64,000 nucleotides of DNA from Zygaena filipendulae (GCA_907165275.2 OU015654.1:5535501-5599500), one strand, 5' to 3'; counted from the first letter of the stretch, positions 12,535 to 24,480 are shown. The notes: generated by a model from the letters alone, not told the origin. Program-made: numbers and translations.

Positions 12535-12630
12535 ATATTTTTTGCGTAAACCTCGTTTACGTGGAGGTCCTTAAGGGAGACCTTTGTCCAGCTTTAGACG
12601 TCTGTCGGCTGATATGATGATGATAATGCA
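12535..12630 (+). mobile_element. LINE 3' end relic
   Basis: CGTTTACGTGGAGGTCC, then GGAGACCTTTGTCCAGC, GACGTCTGTCGGCTGAT and (ATG)n: the familiar 3' tail of a lepidopteran LINE. A poorer trace occurs at 10305-10350. Confidence 0.5.
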
Positions 12631-13135
12631 CATTTTTTGTTACGATTAGATACCTAATATTCGAAATATGTTTCTGTTGAGCATTTTCTAATAGAACTCA
12701 AGGAAAAAAGTTGCCACAAATATCTTTGTTCGTCTTTTATTTTTTCGTCGTTATGTTTGCGTGGGGTTTTACAATCAATCTTCTTTAGCTGAACGAGATG
12801 CGGAGCCGCCGAGAACGCGTAGCTATACAAAATAATTATTCTCAGAACCTTTACAATGAAATTCCGACGTTCACAACTCTGTTATACAGAAAGAGAACAA
12901 TACATTAGTATTATAATGCATCCTTTTACATTCTAATCAGTGGTTGTTCTTTTTTAACATTTATGAATTTTAAATCAGGGCCACGGGAGAACTTTTTTCT
13001 CTTTTTAAATTAACAATTTTTTTACTTTTTTTCCACAATGATGCTACATCAAGATAATATTATCCATGTGTATAGCAGATAAATATACAGTTTGGTTTAC
13101 CGTTTATTGTAAATATAGTATTTTTGATTAATCCT

Positions 13136-13346
13136 AAGTCCTTACTCCTAATATTATAAATGCAAAAGTTTGTATGTATGGATGGATGTTTGTTACTGTT
13201 TCACGCAAAAACTACTGGATGGATTTAAATGAAACTTTACAAAAATATAGCTTATACATCAGATTAACACATAGGGTACTTTTTATTCCGGAATTCCTGC
13301 GGGAACTCTGAAACTAACGCGGGTGAAACCGTGGGGCACAAATAGT
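13136..13346 (+). mobile_element. Lep1-like Helitron, same subfamily as 2247
   Basis: Starts near CTCCTAATATTATAAATG, with ATGGATGGATG and CAAAAACTACTGGATGG. Ends at a mutated CACAAATAG. Close to 2247-2461 and 18710-18943. Confidence 0.65.
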
Positions 13347-13348
13347 TA

Positions 13349-13498
13349 TATTATAAATGCTAATGTTTGTCTGTTTATTCTACTCAATCGATCGTCATGT
13401 AATTTTGCATCCACGTTGTCAGAAAAGAACATTGGCCTACTCTTTATCCTGACAAAATCTACACTGACGCGAGCGAAGTCGTTGGCACCAGCTATAGT
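13349..13498 (+). mobile_element. Second, degenerate Helitron in tandem
   Basis: ATTATAAATGCTAATG head, GCATCCACGTTGTCAG body and a CACCAGCTATAG end. Confidence 0.45.
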
Positions 13499-13562
13499 TA
13501 TTTTCATATGAATAAGTGTTATTGTTCTTAGATTCTCTATATTTAAACATGCTGGTACCTAT

Positions 13563-13812
13563 AGATGGGCAATCAACCCGGTGCTTTGGCTTAAACCCGA
13601 TTTAAACCTGAGCATTATTTTTTTTTTATGTCATAGGGGGCAAACGGGCAAGTGGTACACCTGATGGTAAGTGATTACCGCTGCCCATAGACATCTGCAA
13701 CACCAGAAGGCATGCAGGTGCGTTACCGACTTGGAATGGGGATGGGATTTACGGGCTTTTATCGGGTTTTAACCCAAGCACCGGGCTTAACTCGAGTTAG
13801 TTGCCCATTTAT
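13563..13812. mobile_element. Inverted-repeat element interrupted by another repeat
   Basis: The left arm (GATGGGCAATCAACCCGG, TGCTTTGGCTTAAACCCGA) and the right arm (TCGGGTTTTAACCCAAGCAC, then GTTAGTTGCCCATTTA) are inverse copies. The centre is the repeat at 13616-13745. Confidence 0.6.
13616..13745 (+). repeat. Lepidopteran interspersed repeat (CACCTGATGGTAAGTG family)
   Basis: T-run, then GGGGGCAAACGGGCAAG, GTACACCTGATGGTAAGTGA, CAACACCAGAAGGCATGCAG and GTGCGTTACCGAC. A well-known repeat in moth and butterfly genomes. Confidence 0.6.
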
Positions 13813-15639
13813 ACTGGTATACCACATAATATTATAATATTTGAATGGTTAGTACGAAAGCTTGAATATAAGTAGATATAGATAAAAGCCGTGAAAATCC
13901 GACAGCAACAGCAGTACAACCATTAAAATTTTACGAACACTCTCTGGTGTTGTTTTAATGTAGAGATAGATCCCTATAATATTCACAGCACTTCAGTTTC
14001 GTACAAAAATATTTTAGAAAAAAAAACACTTAGGTACAAACTCTGCTCGGAAAATTAATTGCAAAGTGATGGTAAAATTATAACGAGGAGAATCACTCTG
14101 GCAAAAAGTAAGTATTCTTTTAGACCCGTGAGTTTGTGATGGTCAGTCATGATCCTTTCGGATAATATAATAAAATTATTTTACTGGTCACACATTGATT
14201 AAGAATGCATGCATGTAGTATTTACATAAAGTATAATTTTTCACCCTTAGGATTTAGATTTAAATGCGTAATGAGTATAGGAGCGCAATAATAATCCCAT
14301 AGAGATTATATAGACACCGAATATTGACGGTGAACAAAAAACATGCATCGCACTTGGAAAACTATTAGGTCATCGCAGTAACAATTCAAATAAATTTGAT
14401 CTAGTTTTAATGGTGCGTATATCGTACGTTATTTGTGTAAACTATGTTTTGTCTCTTAAGTTTTTGGGTCATAATGACACGGGCAATTTCTATGGTTCTC
14501 TTCATCCACTGACTATTGATGTTTTTGTAGATAGGTACCTATGTATTTTTATTTTATTTGTGTTGCTAAAACGCTGGTCTTTAGGGATTAATTCAGAAAC
14601 TTGATTTCCATTATAATACGTTGGTAACTAGTGAAGCGACAAACGCGATACTGCGACAGTCTCAGCTGAGACGCGCAATCTCAACCGTAACGGGCTCATT
14701 TGGAGTCTTGCCACGGCAAAGTAGGTACTCACGACAAATTTCACCCTTATTCGAAAAAAACCACAATCTTGTCATTGACTTGATAAATAGGTAACAAAAG
14801 TTCAAACAGACCATGTTTATGTTTTTCTTTTTGTTTCGGTGTGTCATATTTTTATGCAAATAAAATAACTACCTACTGCTAAACGAATCTCTGACCGACT
14901 ACTTTCACTATTGGATATTTCACTTTGATGTTTATCTTTTTTTCCTATAAATATTTAGGTAGTTCTTTTAAAAATATTTCTATTAGGTATATGTTTCAAT
15001 TTTCTGTTATAATAATAAAAGAACAGGAACACCCATTTTCCATTTAAAACTAATCATCGTGAATGTTTGTGAATGAATTTCTCTTGGTTCAAGAATCCGG
15101 AACAATCTGAATAAATAACAACGCCATTAGCTTTTTCCTTGAAAGATACTTAACCCAGCTTGATCTTTGAAGGCGGGCATTTCGACATTCGGCAATGTTG
15201 GATCTATGCTGGTTCCGTCCGAGCATTATATCAAGCAGTTTACGATAAGCGTTACAGTTAGGTACATAAAAAATAAGGAGGTTCTGATTAACAAGTTGGT
15301 AATAGATTCGTCACATGATTATCTTCGGCTGACGGGTAAAAATATTCCTTTATTTTCTCTTACTTTCTAGATTAAAAAGTTTCTGTACCTCTTTAAATAA
15401 CACATAGATAAATACAATTGACATTGAAAAATAGGAATTGTAGGCGAGGGGAGCTTTGAGGACTGATTTAAAAGGCTTTTTTTTTAAATATTATCAAAAT
15501 TTCATGAAAAAATATAATAAGGTTGTCAAGAGGCAAGCAGTATGTTACGATTCACAATCTTTTGACATTTAACAACCAACCTCTTTTGTGAATTTATGTA
15601 GTTTTGTAGGCCGTGGACGACTAGTAAAATATATATAAT
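13813..15639. other. No gene seen
   Basis: AT-rich. Short ORFs on both strands (for example 14410-14604 and 14662-14859) have no recognisable domain. Confidence 0.4.
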
Positions 15640-15950
15640 CCGTTTAGTAGACGACTAGACACTTCGTCGTTCCAGAGGAACGTAATAAGGAAGGGAGATG
15701 AGAACCTTGAAAAGCTGATCGTAGTTGGGAACACTGAAGGCAAACGAGCCCGCAGACGGTTCCCTACCAGATGGAGCGATCGAGTGAAAGGCCCACCCTC
15801 GACTAAGTTCTGCTCGGTTGTCAGAGAGGCAATGGACAGGCACCGCTGAAGGCAGATCGTGAGACGCATCGCGGCACCAGTATCCTCAATCGACGATGAC
15901 TACGATCCTCAGTCATGAGGGATCGACCAGAGAGAGAGAGAGAGAGACAC
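15640..15950 (+). mobile_element. Non-LTR retrotransposon C-terminal relic
   Basis: Plus-strand translation gives a broken LINE ORF2 tail (GKRARRRFPTRWSDRVK, then REAMDRHR and a stop), resembling the conserved GKRSRGR-PTRW region. It ends in (GA)n at about 15926-15947. Confidence 0.6.
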
Positions 15951-16133
15951 TTCGTGAAAAAATTGACAAATTTTTCTTAAATTATCTAGTTAAAATTATT
16001 TGATCGTAAATTGTTTTAAAAATCAATTGAATGTTATATTTATATTCATTTTTGTGTTTATTAAAAGAAGACGTCACACGAGAAGTCTTCATCTTGCATA
16101 ACGTCACCATGATCAATCAAAAATTATCTAATA

Positions 16134-16350
16134 CTAGCTGTCCCGCGCGGTTTCACCCGCGATAATTTCGGAGTTCCCGCGGAATTGTTCCATACAAATT
16201 TTGCCCCCCTTCTTCACTCCCTTGGGGGTAGTCCTTTCTTATCGGCATGTCATACAAAGAACACCTCTCCAAGTTTCAGGTCACTACGATCAGCGGTCTT
16301 GGCTGTGCGTTGATCATTCAGGACAAAGTATTTTATATAGTATGTATGAA
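16134..16350 (-). mobile_element. Helitron-ended element, other body
   Basis: CTAGCTGTCCCGCGCGGTTT end, then TTTGCCCCCCTTCTTCACTC, AAGTTTCAGGTCACTACGAT and a TATATAGTATG end. Confidence 0.45.
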
Positions 16351-17354
16351 GTATTCTATCTATAGATTTCATCAATAACAGTAAGATTATTATTAAAGAT
16401 GTTGGGTAGATAGAGCCAAATATTTATTCATTTCGCATAGAGCAAGTGCTAGGTAGGAATGTAGTAATGCTATCAACGAGATATCAATAGATAGTTACCA
16501 TCACGAATAATCGGATTATTATTCCTACTATAAGCTAAAAGAGATAAATGGAACTTGCAGTTACCACTAAGATAATAATACAATACTTACTTAGTACGTA
16601 TCATCTTCGTTTTTGTAGGCACAAAATATGTTAACAATTTTTTTCTTTCATAATGCTCTTTTTTCCTGTAGTCTGAATATTAATAAATTAAGTTTTGCCC
16701 TGAGGTTTTGTGTGTCCTTAAGTTTTACTTTTTACATTGTTAAATATAAAAACTGTTCCGAAACTTAAATAGCTTTCTTGGGCATCGTGTCGCCGTGGGG
16801 AAGTTACACCGGAAATTTACAAAATCCACCTATACTTAATATTAAAAAGTTTTTCAGTGTACCTATCAACTTCTACATTATATGATAGTAGACAGGTAGG
16901 TATCTAGTAATTCCAAAGTAAAAACTAATCTAAATGAAAAACAGCTTGTTTAATGTGAAAGCTACGACGGTTATTTTTGCCCTGAGGTAGGTAAGTCTTT
17001 TCTCTTTACATATTATTATCCTTCAAAATTTCCACAATTCGTGGAATCTAATTAAAACATAAGCAATGGCAACTAAATTATATTTTAGGTTCCAAATGAA
17101 AAAACAAAGGTAATGAAATTTACCATCAAATTAACAGAATTAAATAGGTTGATTCGACCAAGTCTTAGAGAGTATGAATGAATACTTTCTAAGCCACCCA
17201 CTAAACCCACAAAAATGAATTATTGCTAGTTAATACTATTAAAACTTATAAAGTCCCTACCTATATATAAGAAAATTATATAATAGTAAGTATTCGTAGG
17301 TAGTTAAATCATTATATTATAATACTCGACTCGTATCTGCTTGCTATTATATTG
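16351..17354. other. No gene seen
   Basis: AT-rich, low information. No domain-bearing ORF or repeat end was recognised. Confidence 0.4.
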
Positions 17355-17475
17355 GGTAGCTGCGCCCCGTGGTTTCAGTCCATCTGTTTCGGAGATTAAC
17401 CCATATAAGTTTCGGAATTCCCGCAGGAACTCCAAAATTCGAACAATAACAAACACAAAAAAGCATTATGCAGTT
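17355..17475 (-). mobile_element. Helitron-ended fragment
   Basis: GCTGCGCCCCGTGGTTTCA, then GTTTCGGAATTCCCGCAGG. Confidence 0.4.
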
Positions 17476-17533
17476 CATGCATTTATGCAGACGTTTGGAA
17501 GTACCTAATGCGCTTCCTTTTTATTTATATAGA

Positions 17534-17790
17534 CTAGCTATCCCCCACGGTTTTACCCGCAGTAATTTCAGAGTTGCCGTGGGAATTCCAGGATAAACTA
17601 TACATACAAACCTTCCTTATAAATCACTTTATCTATTAGTGAAAACCGCATGAAAGTAGTTTTTTTAGTTAATCGCGAACAGACAGACAAACAGATGCGG
17701 TGGAGGACTTTGTTTTATAATAAATAATATGTAAGGATGATAGATGATAACGGGATATAAAAATCAAAATTGTATTTAGTCAGTCAGTTA
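17534..17790 (-). mobile_element. (GTCY)n-bearing element
   Basis: CTAGCTATCCCCCACGG end, a GTGAAAACCGCATGAAAG body and AATCGCGAACAGACAGAC, as in 3031-3345. Confidence 0.5.
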
Positions 17791-17865
17791 CATAGTAAAA
17801 AAATAATACACATGTATTTTGAACTTGGACCAACAATTTGGTCCAACTTAAGATATAGGATAGTG

Positions 17866-18120
17866 TAACGGTACGCCCCCTCTAGGACGCTGACATAGTC
17901 TATGCACATCTAGCCGGCGCGCCGCGCTCGCCGGCGCGCTCTAGCGGCAGCCTCGGGCCATGCGTTCAACATCCACTACTCGCCGCACTCCCGTATCGCG
18001 CGCATCTATGCTTTTTTCGTTTTACCAATTATTATTGTAAACGCTGTGTCGCTAGTATTAATTTCCAATTATTGTACTTTACGATAATTACAGTGATTGC
18101 ACAAAGTGTATTCTGTAAGT
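17866..18120 (+). other. GC-rich island: candidate solo LTR or promoter/first exon
   Basis: An abrupt CpG-rich block (AGCCGGCGCGCCGCGCTCGC near 17912) starting TGTAACGGTACGCCCCC, followed by an AT-rich tail and a donor-like CTGTAAGT at about 18113. It has no coding potential. A TG-initial retrotransposon LTR or a noncoding first exon could both look like this. Confidence 0.3.
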
Positions 18121-18138
18121 TTTATTGCTTATAATAGT

Positions 18139-18178
18139 TTTTATCCCGGAATTCCCGCAGGAACTCCTAAATAGATTG
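18139..18178 (+). mobile_element. Helitron fragment
   Basis: TTTTTATCCCGGAATTCCCG and AGGAACTCC only. Confidence 0.4.
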
Positions 18179-18709
18179 TATCTAATTTGTGTTAGGGATA
18201 AAGAAAGGTCTAAAACATTATTGTTGTGGTGAGCTTAATTTTTTATTTATTCATTAATGTATTCTGTTTTCTAGAATAGTTCACGAAAATGTCTAGATCG
18301 TGATTTAACAAAAAAAAATTACAGTTTCAGACCCAACCTCCGCTTAACATGACGAAAGAAAAAACAGCTTTATATTACTGCAGCATTTTTTCGATATTAG
18401 GTACGTAATATCGTAACTATGAATGTGAACGACTGGGGACCTACGACCTACAAAGCAAGTCTAACATAACCTCTTATTCTATCTTGTTCATAATTTAAAC
18501 TTTACGTATAGAGCGTAAGGTTAAAATTTCAATGGAGAAAACGGTAGCTCCAATATTTAATTAAGAAAAAAGTATCCAATTATAATCGAAAAAATTTAAA
18601 TATCCAACTATTTATACTGCTCAAACCGAACTTTCCTTGAGTGTGTATTATACCAGCCAGGGCAATATGTAACTTTTGTTGCTATCATATTTCAGTTTCA
18701 ATTAGAAAA

Positions 18710-18943
18710 CTAGCGATTTTATGATGCCCCGCGGTTTCACCCACGTAAATTTCAGAGTTCCCGCGGGAATTACAGGATAAAAGTACCCTATGTGTTAATC
18801 TGATGTATAAGCTATATTATTGTAAAGTTTCATTTAAATCCATCCAGTAGTTTTTGCGTGAAAAAGTAACAAACATCCATCCATCCATCCATCCATCCAT
18901 CCATCCATCCATACAAACTTTCGCGTTTATAATATTAGTAGGA
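18710..18943 (-). mobile_element. Lep1-like Helitron, full length
   Basis: Minus orientation: TCCTACTAATATTATAAACG at the right, CTAG at the left, flanked by A and T in element orientation. It carries an expanded (CATC)n microsatellite at about 18872-18911. Confidence 0.75.
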
Positions 18944-19346
18944 TTAATCATGTTAAGACAGCTTCAACTTTTGTAGTATGTTTATTTTGGTTGATTGCTA
19001 GATAGGTGCTAGATAGGTAGAGGTGTCAAAACTTGCGTATTGTAATCGCATAACCGCCATATTATTGCAACCGAAAAATTATACAAACAAAAGTTACATA
19101 ATAACCCCTCAGATCCCATGTGTTGCCATCCTACGTAGGTACTATCGGTTTGACGGCTCGCCGGTCACCACTCACCGGTTAACGCTCAAACGCAGTGGTT
19201 CACAAATCACGCCCCGTAAATACTTTGTGCTTTCTAGAGGATGGCCTTTTCTTTAAGTTTCGCAAGATTGATAGGTATATGGCATATCTTACAATGAATT
19301 AAAGTAACTTTGTTGCGGATTAAAAAATAATAGAAATAAAACCCTA

Positions 19347-19749
19347 ACAAAAATATTTCATGTAAAATTGGTTGCCGAGACTCAAAAGTTCATAATCCTT
19401 TCAATGTTAAAACGAAATGAGATCTAGAGTAGAGCCAAACCTCTAGCTGTGCTCCGATTTGTGCTGCGGAGTCAAGCCATACCTTTTTTACTAAGATGTA
19501 GAGTTTGTAGAGGATAGGTAGAGTTATTTATTGTTATAAACTTCGGTTTTAAATGTGGTACCATCATGAGCACTTAATCCTATTTCCTTTGGGCATGAGA
19601 CAGAACCCGTGGGCTATGAATTATGAGCGCGCAACACAAATCAGAGTTTTTAAAGGCTTGACTCTACTAGCGATCTCATAACATTTTAACAGTGAAATCG
19701 TTATGAACCTGTCAGGTTTTGCAATCAATTTTACATGAAATTTTTTGAT
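19347..19749. mobile_element. Fold-back element with imperfect ~110-bp arms
   Basis: Left arm TTTCATGTAAAATTGGTTGC through GAGATC and GAGTAGAGCC. Right arm is its inverse, ending GCAATCAATTTTACATGAAA. The intervening segment contains CTCCGATTTGTGCTGC and its partial inverse near 19630. Confidence 0.6.
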
Positions 19750-20011
19750 GGAATTCATTTCTTTTTGGCAGACGCCCTACAATTTTAATTTTTTGGGCTC
19801 TATTTATACGAAGATGAGGTTAAGTTACGGATTTGTTAATTCTTCCATTGTTTATATGCAATTCCTAGTCTACCTACCAAACGGTCTTCTAGGACTTTGG
19901 GTAGAACCCTAGAGGTATTGATGTTCGTTCACGAAATCAACGTATTTCAGACGATAATAAATTACTTAGTGTGTTCGATAGGTTGGCTGAAGACATCTTA
20001 TCCTAAAAATT

Positions 20012-20360
20012 TCAGCTTTCCAGCATCATCCGTTTGAAAATGCGACGTGACGCTTCCAGAAAAGGTAGCTGTTCACCCGTTCCTATGACTCGTCTTGGCA
20101 GGGGCACTGCCATGCCCCCAAATACACATAGATAATAATCTACTATCTTTAAACGAGCAATTCTTGCTCGATCGTTAATCTGAATCTCGTAAACGGCTCC
20201 AACGATTTTCATGAAATTTTGTATGCGGGGATCGATCTAGCTAGGTTTCATTTTTAGAAAATGTGTTTTATCCGTGTTTTCAGGAAATGAAAAATGAGTA
20301 TTTGTTTTTCTACTTAATAACAGATGACGCTATACACAACGAGCGAAGCTCGGTGACCCA
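20012..20360 (-). repeat. Interspersed repeat ending CGAGCGAAGCTCGGTGACCC
   Basis: Contains GAGCAATTCTTGCTCG (a small palindrome at about 20155-20170), an ATGAAATTTTGTATGCGGGG segment and the CGAGCGAAGCTCG terminal palindrome, a common lepidopteran repeat layout. Confidence 0.45.
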
Positions 20361-20374
20361 GATATTAATAATAA

Positions 20375-20740
20375 AAAAAGGAAAAATAATAATAATAACA
20401 ATAATACTAACAACACTATATAATAATAATAACACTTGAGCTAAAATACCAATAATATGATAACACTTGACAACAACACTAATCTGTTTGATCCCACACT
20501 AAGCTATACGTAGGGTAGGGTAGGCCATAAAAAGCTTGTGTCATGGAAACCAAGCAACACGTGGTATATACTACTTATTAGTGAATGCAATATGTTGTAT
20601 ATATAATAGTATAAATATTATATAAACACGCCCAGACTGGAAACTGGAGCCCTGTGTTCATCACACAAAGTCCACCCCACCGGAAATCGAACCCGGAACC
20701 TTTGATTAGCGGTTAGGCATGGTAACTGGGCCAAACAATT
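20375..20740 (-). mobile_element. tRNA-derived SINE, minus orientation
   Basis: A Pol III B-box-like GGTTCGATTTC on the minus strand (20683-20693) follows a tRNA-like head (about 20700-20740). The 3' body contains GATCCCACACTAAGCT and a (TTA)n tail at about 20378-20440. The 3' body also occurs at 43955-44090 and 49655-49745. Confidence 0.6.
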
Positions 20741-21499
20741 CTCTGATTCTCTCTCTGAAAACAAAACTCTGATTCCTAAAAAAATTGTATTTAGTGGATT
20801 TAAATATATACTCGTACGCAGTAAGTTGATGGATGACCGAGGGGTAAGAATGTTCCCTATAACAAAGCTATCGGAATCCGAAGGCACTGGCACTCCCTAG
20901 GCACTGTTAGTCATCGTGAAATACGAGTACACCGCACCTACTATGTAAATGAAGCACCAACGTGTGAAGTGTGAACCGACGGGAGTGCAATGCATTCGTA
21001 TGAAACTGCATTCAGAATTGTCGATATCCATTATTAGTCTCCTGGGTCTTTGTATAGACCGGATATTCATATTTAAACCTATGATTCACTTTGTGTAGAA
21101 AAATATGTAGAAAAATTTATGGTTACCAAATAGAAATAAAAACGTGTAATATGTATTGAATAATAAACTGCCTTAAATATTTATACGTAGATATATATAT
21201 CTATTACTGGTTTTTTCCAGCAATATCGCTCGCGTGAGTCTATTTATCCTCGAGGACCTGCATGATGTACTGAAATTAACAATAGATATCCATCATTATG
21301 TTGGCCAAAGACGCGCAAGCTGATCGTAAATTGTGAAAAGACTATAATATCGTATATACAAAGATGTGTGCAAAAACTTCGTGATTGTAAAAATCCGTTT
21401 AATATTATATCAATGTTATGTATAACCGTAGAAATAAGCTCAAAAAATATTTTTTTAATACACACCTGCATGTCACTTACCTACTCTTTAAAAAGTTAT
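20741..21499. other. No gene seen
   Basis: AT-rich, with GTAGATATATATATCTATTA at 21187-21206. No coding signal. Confidence 0.4.
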
Positions 21500-21532
21500 A
21501 GGGGTGAAACCGCGCGGAGGTACAGCTGGTAA
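21500..21532 (+). mobile_element. Isolated Helitron 3' end
   Basis: GGGGTGAAACCGCGCGG, then ACAGCTGGT. Confidence 0.35.
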
Positions 21533-22085
21533 AACATAAAATACATTTACTGGCTAACGTTTGCAAAATACGTAATAACATGAGCTTGTAAGTCTATTTA
21601 TTGCCTGTCTGTGAATTATTAATATCTCCGTAAACGTATTTGACAGCTGAACCTCAAACTTTCTGAACCATGTCTAACTACTAACTACTTACCAATTTAT
21701 CTGAAAGATATAACGTAACTTGCCGATCACTTTATTTTTATTGCTTCAGTGCTTAATTATTCATGAGGAATGGAGGTTAGATCGTTAGCCGTGAACCGAA
21801 AAAGAGGGCTAGAGCCTTGGGCGATAATGATAATTAAAACCATCGCATTCAATCTTTAGTAAATGTTGGTTTGGAAAAAGCCATAAATAAAATGCTGTCC
21901 TTTTGTTGAAGATGAATTGCGTAAACTTAATTAGGCCATCAGGAAAAGGGAACAAAGAGTAATTATCGTCTTAACGCATTGTCTTTGTGGACATAAAACA
22001 AAATCCGGTTCTTAACAAAAATAAAGGGAACTGATATAAGAAAATACAATCCTAACGAGAATAAAGTAACAGTAATCCGTTCAAA
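21533..22085. other. No gene seen
   Basis: AT-rich single-copy-looking sequence without recognised features. Confidence 0.4.
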
Positions 22086-22301
22086 TACTATAAATGTGAA
22101 AGTAAAATCTTTTTGTGTGTCTGTTACCTTTCACGCCTTAACTACTCAACCAATCATCATGAAATGTTGCATACACGTTTTCAGGGGTACATACAATTTT
22201 CGTTACTCTTGAAAACGTGTATAAAAATATGTATGTACTTTTATCCCGGGATTCTCATGAGAACTCCTAAATTGACGCGGTTGAACCACGGAAACAGCTA
22301 G
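22086..22301 (+). mobile_element. Lep1-like Helitron
   Basis: ATACTATAAATGTGAAAG head, GTTGCATACACGTTTTCAGG body, end CAGCTAG. Two internal copies of the GAAAACGTGTAT segment in opposite orientation suggest a local inversion. Confidence 0.6.
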
Positions 22302-22397
22302 TAAATAGTGTAAGTCTTCGCAGCACACCTCATCTCACATTTAGATATGTATACCTACTTACAGTTAGGTATAATATGAAAATAGCATTATTTTATA

Positions 22398-22570
22398 CTA
22401 GCTGTGCCCCGCGGTTTCACCTGCGGTAATTTTGGAGTTCCCGCGGGAATATCGGGATAAAAAGTAGGATAGTAGTAAGTACTATGTCTTTCGCTGTACC
22501 CCTGACAACGTGCATGCAAAATTTCATCCAAATTCGTACAGCCGTTTTTGCGTGATTGAGTAAGCGTATG
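22398..22570 (-). mobile_element. Lep1-like Helitron
   Basis: CTAGCTGTGCCCCGCGGTTT at the left with A outside it; GACAACGTGCATGCAAAATT body; the 5' end is truncated near GAGTAAGCG. Confidence 0.65.
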
Positions 22571-22609
22571 GGAGAATAAGAGCTCGAAAACGCATTTTCA
22601 TCCAACTTG

Positions 22610-22885
22610 CTTCAAATTTATCGTCACTGCTCAGCTCCTATGTGTCTTAGCGTTATGTTATATAGCCTATAACCTGCCCAGGAGTATGGACTACAGTCGT
22701 ACCAAGTTTGGTTTAAATCCCTTCAGAAGTTTTTGACCCATGCGTGCACATACAGACAGACAGACAGGCAAAAAATTTACTGATTGCATTTTTGGCATCA
22801 GTATCGATCACCAGCATCCTACAATATTAATTTTGAATATATTCAATGTACAGAATTGACCTCTCTACAGTTTTATTATAAGTAT
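22610..22885 (-). mobile_element. (GTCY)n-bearing element, body only
   Basis: GTACCAAGTTTGGTTTAAAT, (CAGA)n at about 22752-22769, CAATATTAATTTTGAATATA and an AAGTATAGATATAG end. Confidence 0.45.
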
Positions 22886-22917
22886 AGATATAGATAGAAG
22901 ATAGATATAGATATAGA

Positions 22918-23160
22918 CTAGCTGTACCCCACAGTTTTCTTCCGCGTTGTTTCAAAGTTCTCGAGGTAATAAAGGAAGTATCTAAATTATAAATAGAATC
23001 ATATTTTTAAAGGTAGATACTAATATTATAAAGAGATAGTGTGTGAGTTTGTTTGGATGTAAAAGTAATCTCTGGAACTACTGAACCGATTCTAAAAATT
23101 CTTCAGTGATTTTGTACTGTTCTAAACTGAATGGCGCGTCTAGGATAGGTAACCAACCGA
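22918..23160. mobile_element. Helitron end (-) adjoining Helitron 5' half (+)
   Basis: CTAGCTGTACCCCACAG at 22918, then about 100 bases later TACTAATATTATAAAGAG with AACTACTGAACCGATTC. Two truncated copies in opposite orientation. Confidence 0.5.
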
Positions 23161-23224
23161 TCAGAATAGTAAAAAAAAAAATAACAATATATGGTTAATT
23201 AGGTACATACAGAAAAGTGTGCAT

Positions 23225-23430
23225 ATGAATAAAATCTGACGTTTTGAACGTGACGTAAGGGAGTTACGGTGTGTACTGGCTGTATGTTTATCTGTTCGCG
23301 ATAATCTCCGAATCCTTTGAACGGACCGCCATGCGGTTTTCACAGTTAAATTAAGCTTAGCCTGGAGCAACATATAGGCTTTGATTCATTTAAATTGGAT
23401 GCCGGGAAAAAAAGTTGTTATAAAAACGTT
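23225..23430 (+). mobile_element. (GTCY)n-family element, plus orientation
   Basis: TTCGCGATAATCTCCGAATC, CATGCGGTTTTCAC and GGATGCCGGGAAAAAAAGTT are the reverse complement of the 3031-3345 body. Confidence 0.5.
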
Positions 23431-23978
23431 TGACGCGGGTAATAATAAAAATGTAATAAAATCGACCGGAATAAATTTATGAATTCCGGATGGAACATAA
23501 AATATTAAAAAAAACATTGCTCGCAAAACTCAAATATGGTAGGTAAAGGGGCGGTGAATGTAGGTAGGTAGATAACTGGAGATGTTTTCCCAAATTCCTT
23601 CGAAGCGCCGTTGAAGTGACTTGACTTCATGTATATTTTAAACACAAAATGAGACATCTCATCGACACGTGAAATGAATATTAAATTTGTAATACTTGCG
23701 AAGATATCTTATATAAATATATAATATATATATATTTTTAATATAAAACCAAAATATTCCGCTATAATGTTTACAAAGGTTCAATATAGATTTATTAATA
23801 TTACTATGCTTTTAAAGAATTTCTCTTTATATTTATTTTTCAATTCACTAACGTTTTATATTCAACTTTTGCTTAAAAAAACAAACATAGACCAAAACTA
23901 CCCATACACAAAAAAGTATGTCAATCTCCCTAGAATTTCCCCTTTTTGTCGATGAGTAGATACAATTTTTCGAAATGG

Positions 23979-24197
23979 AATGAGTTGACTAAACAAAAAT
24001 AATAAAATTAATTATTTAGTCAACCCACCGGGCGGGATAAGTTGACTACAGAGCCAAAAATATTTAATTATTTAGTCAACTCATCCCGCGGGATAAGTTT
24101 GGAGCGGGATGAGTTGACTACAGAGCCAAAAAACAATTAATTATTTAGTCAACCCATCCCGCGGGATAAGTTTGGCGCGGGATGAGTTGACTAAAGA
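23979..24197. repeat. Tandem array, ~72-bp unit with internal palindromes
   Basis: GTTGACTA recurs at 23984, 24041, 24113 and 24186 (spacings 57, 72, 73). Each unit has GTTGACTA, then its inverse TAGTCAAC, then a perfect or near ATCCCGCGGGAT palindrome. The next unit starts with GCGGGATGAGTTGACTA. Confidence 0.75.
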
Positions 24198-24340
24198 GCT
24201 AAAAAAACTACCTTACCTACGATGAGTCCAATGACTTGATAACGCAGCAGACTAACCTTAATTTTACGTAAACATATTTGGGTATTTTCTCTGTTGTGAG
24301 TCGCAGCGATATACGTACCTGTAACGAGGCGGCCGTATGC

Positions 24341-24480
24341 CGCTCGTTATGATATACCTACCCAGCAGTTAACCCGCGCGTGAATTTCAGGATTCGGCAT
24401 AAACCTTCTTTACGCCGAAAGAAATTGTTTTAAATGAAGTAAAAACCGCAATAAAATCCGTTGTGTAGATTTGAAAAAAA
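24341..24480 (-). mobile_element. Degenerate (GTCY)n/Helitron-ended fragment
   Basis: CCCGCGCGTGAATTTCAGG, CATAAACCTTCTTTACGCC and GTAAAAACCGCAATAAAATC. Confidence 0.35.

Noticed and set aside
18872..18911. CRISPR-like short repeats
   Set aside because: A plain (CATC)n microsatellite inside a Helitron; no spacers.
20683..20693. tRNA gene on the minus strand
   Set aside because: Part of a SINE; acceptor stem pairing is not evident.
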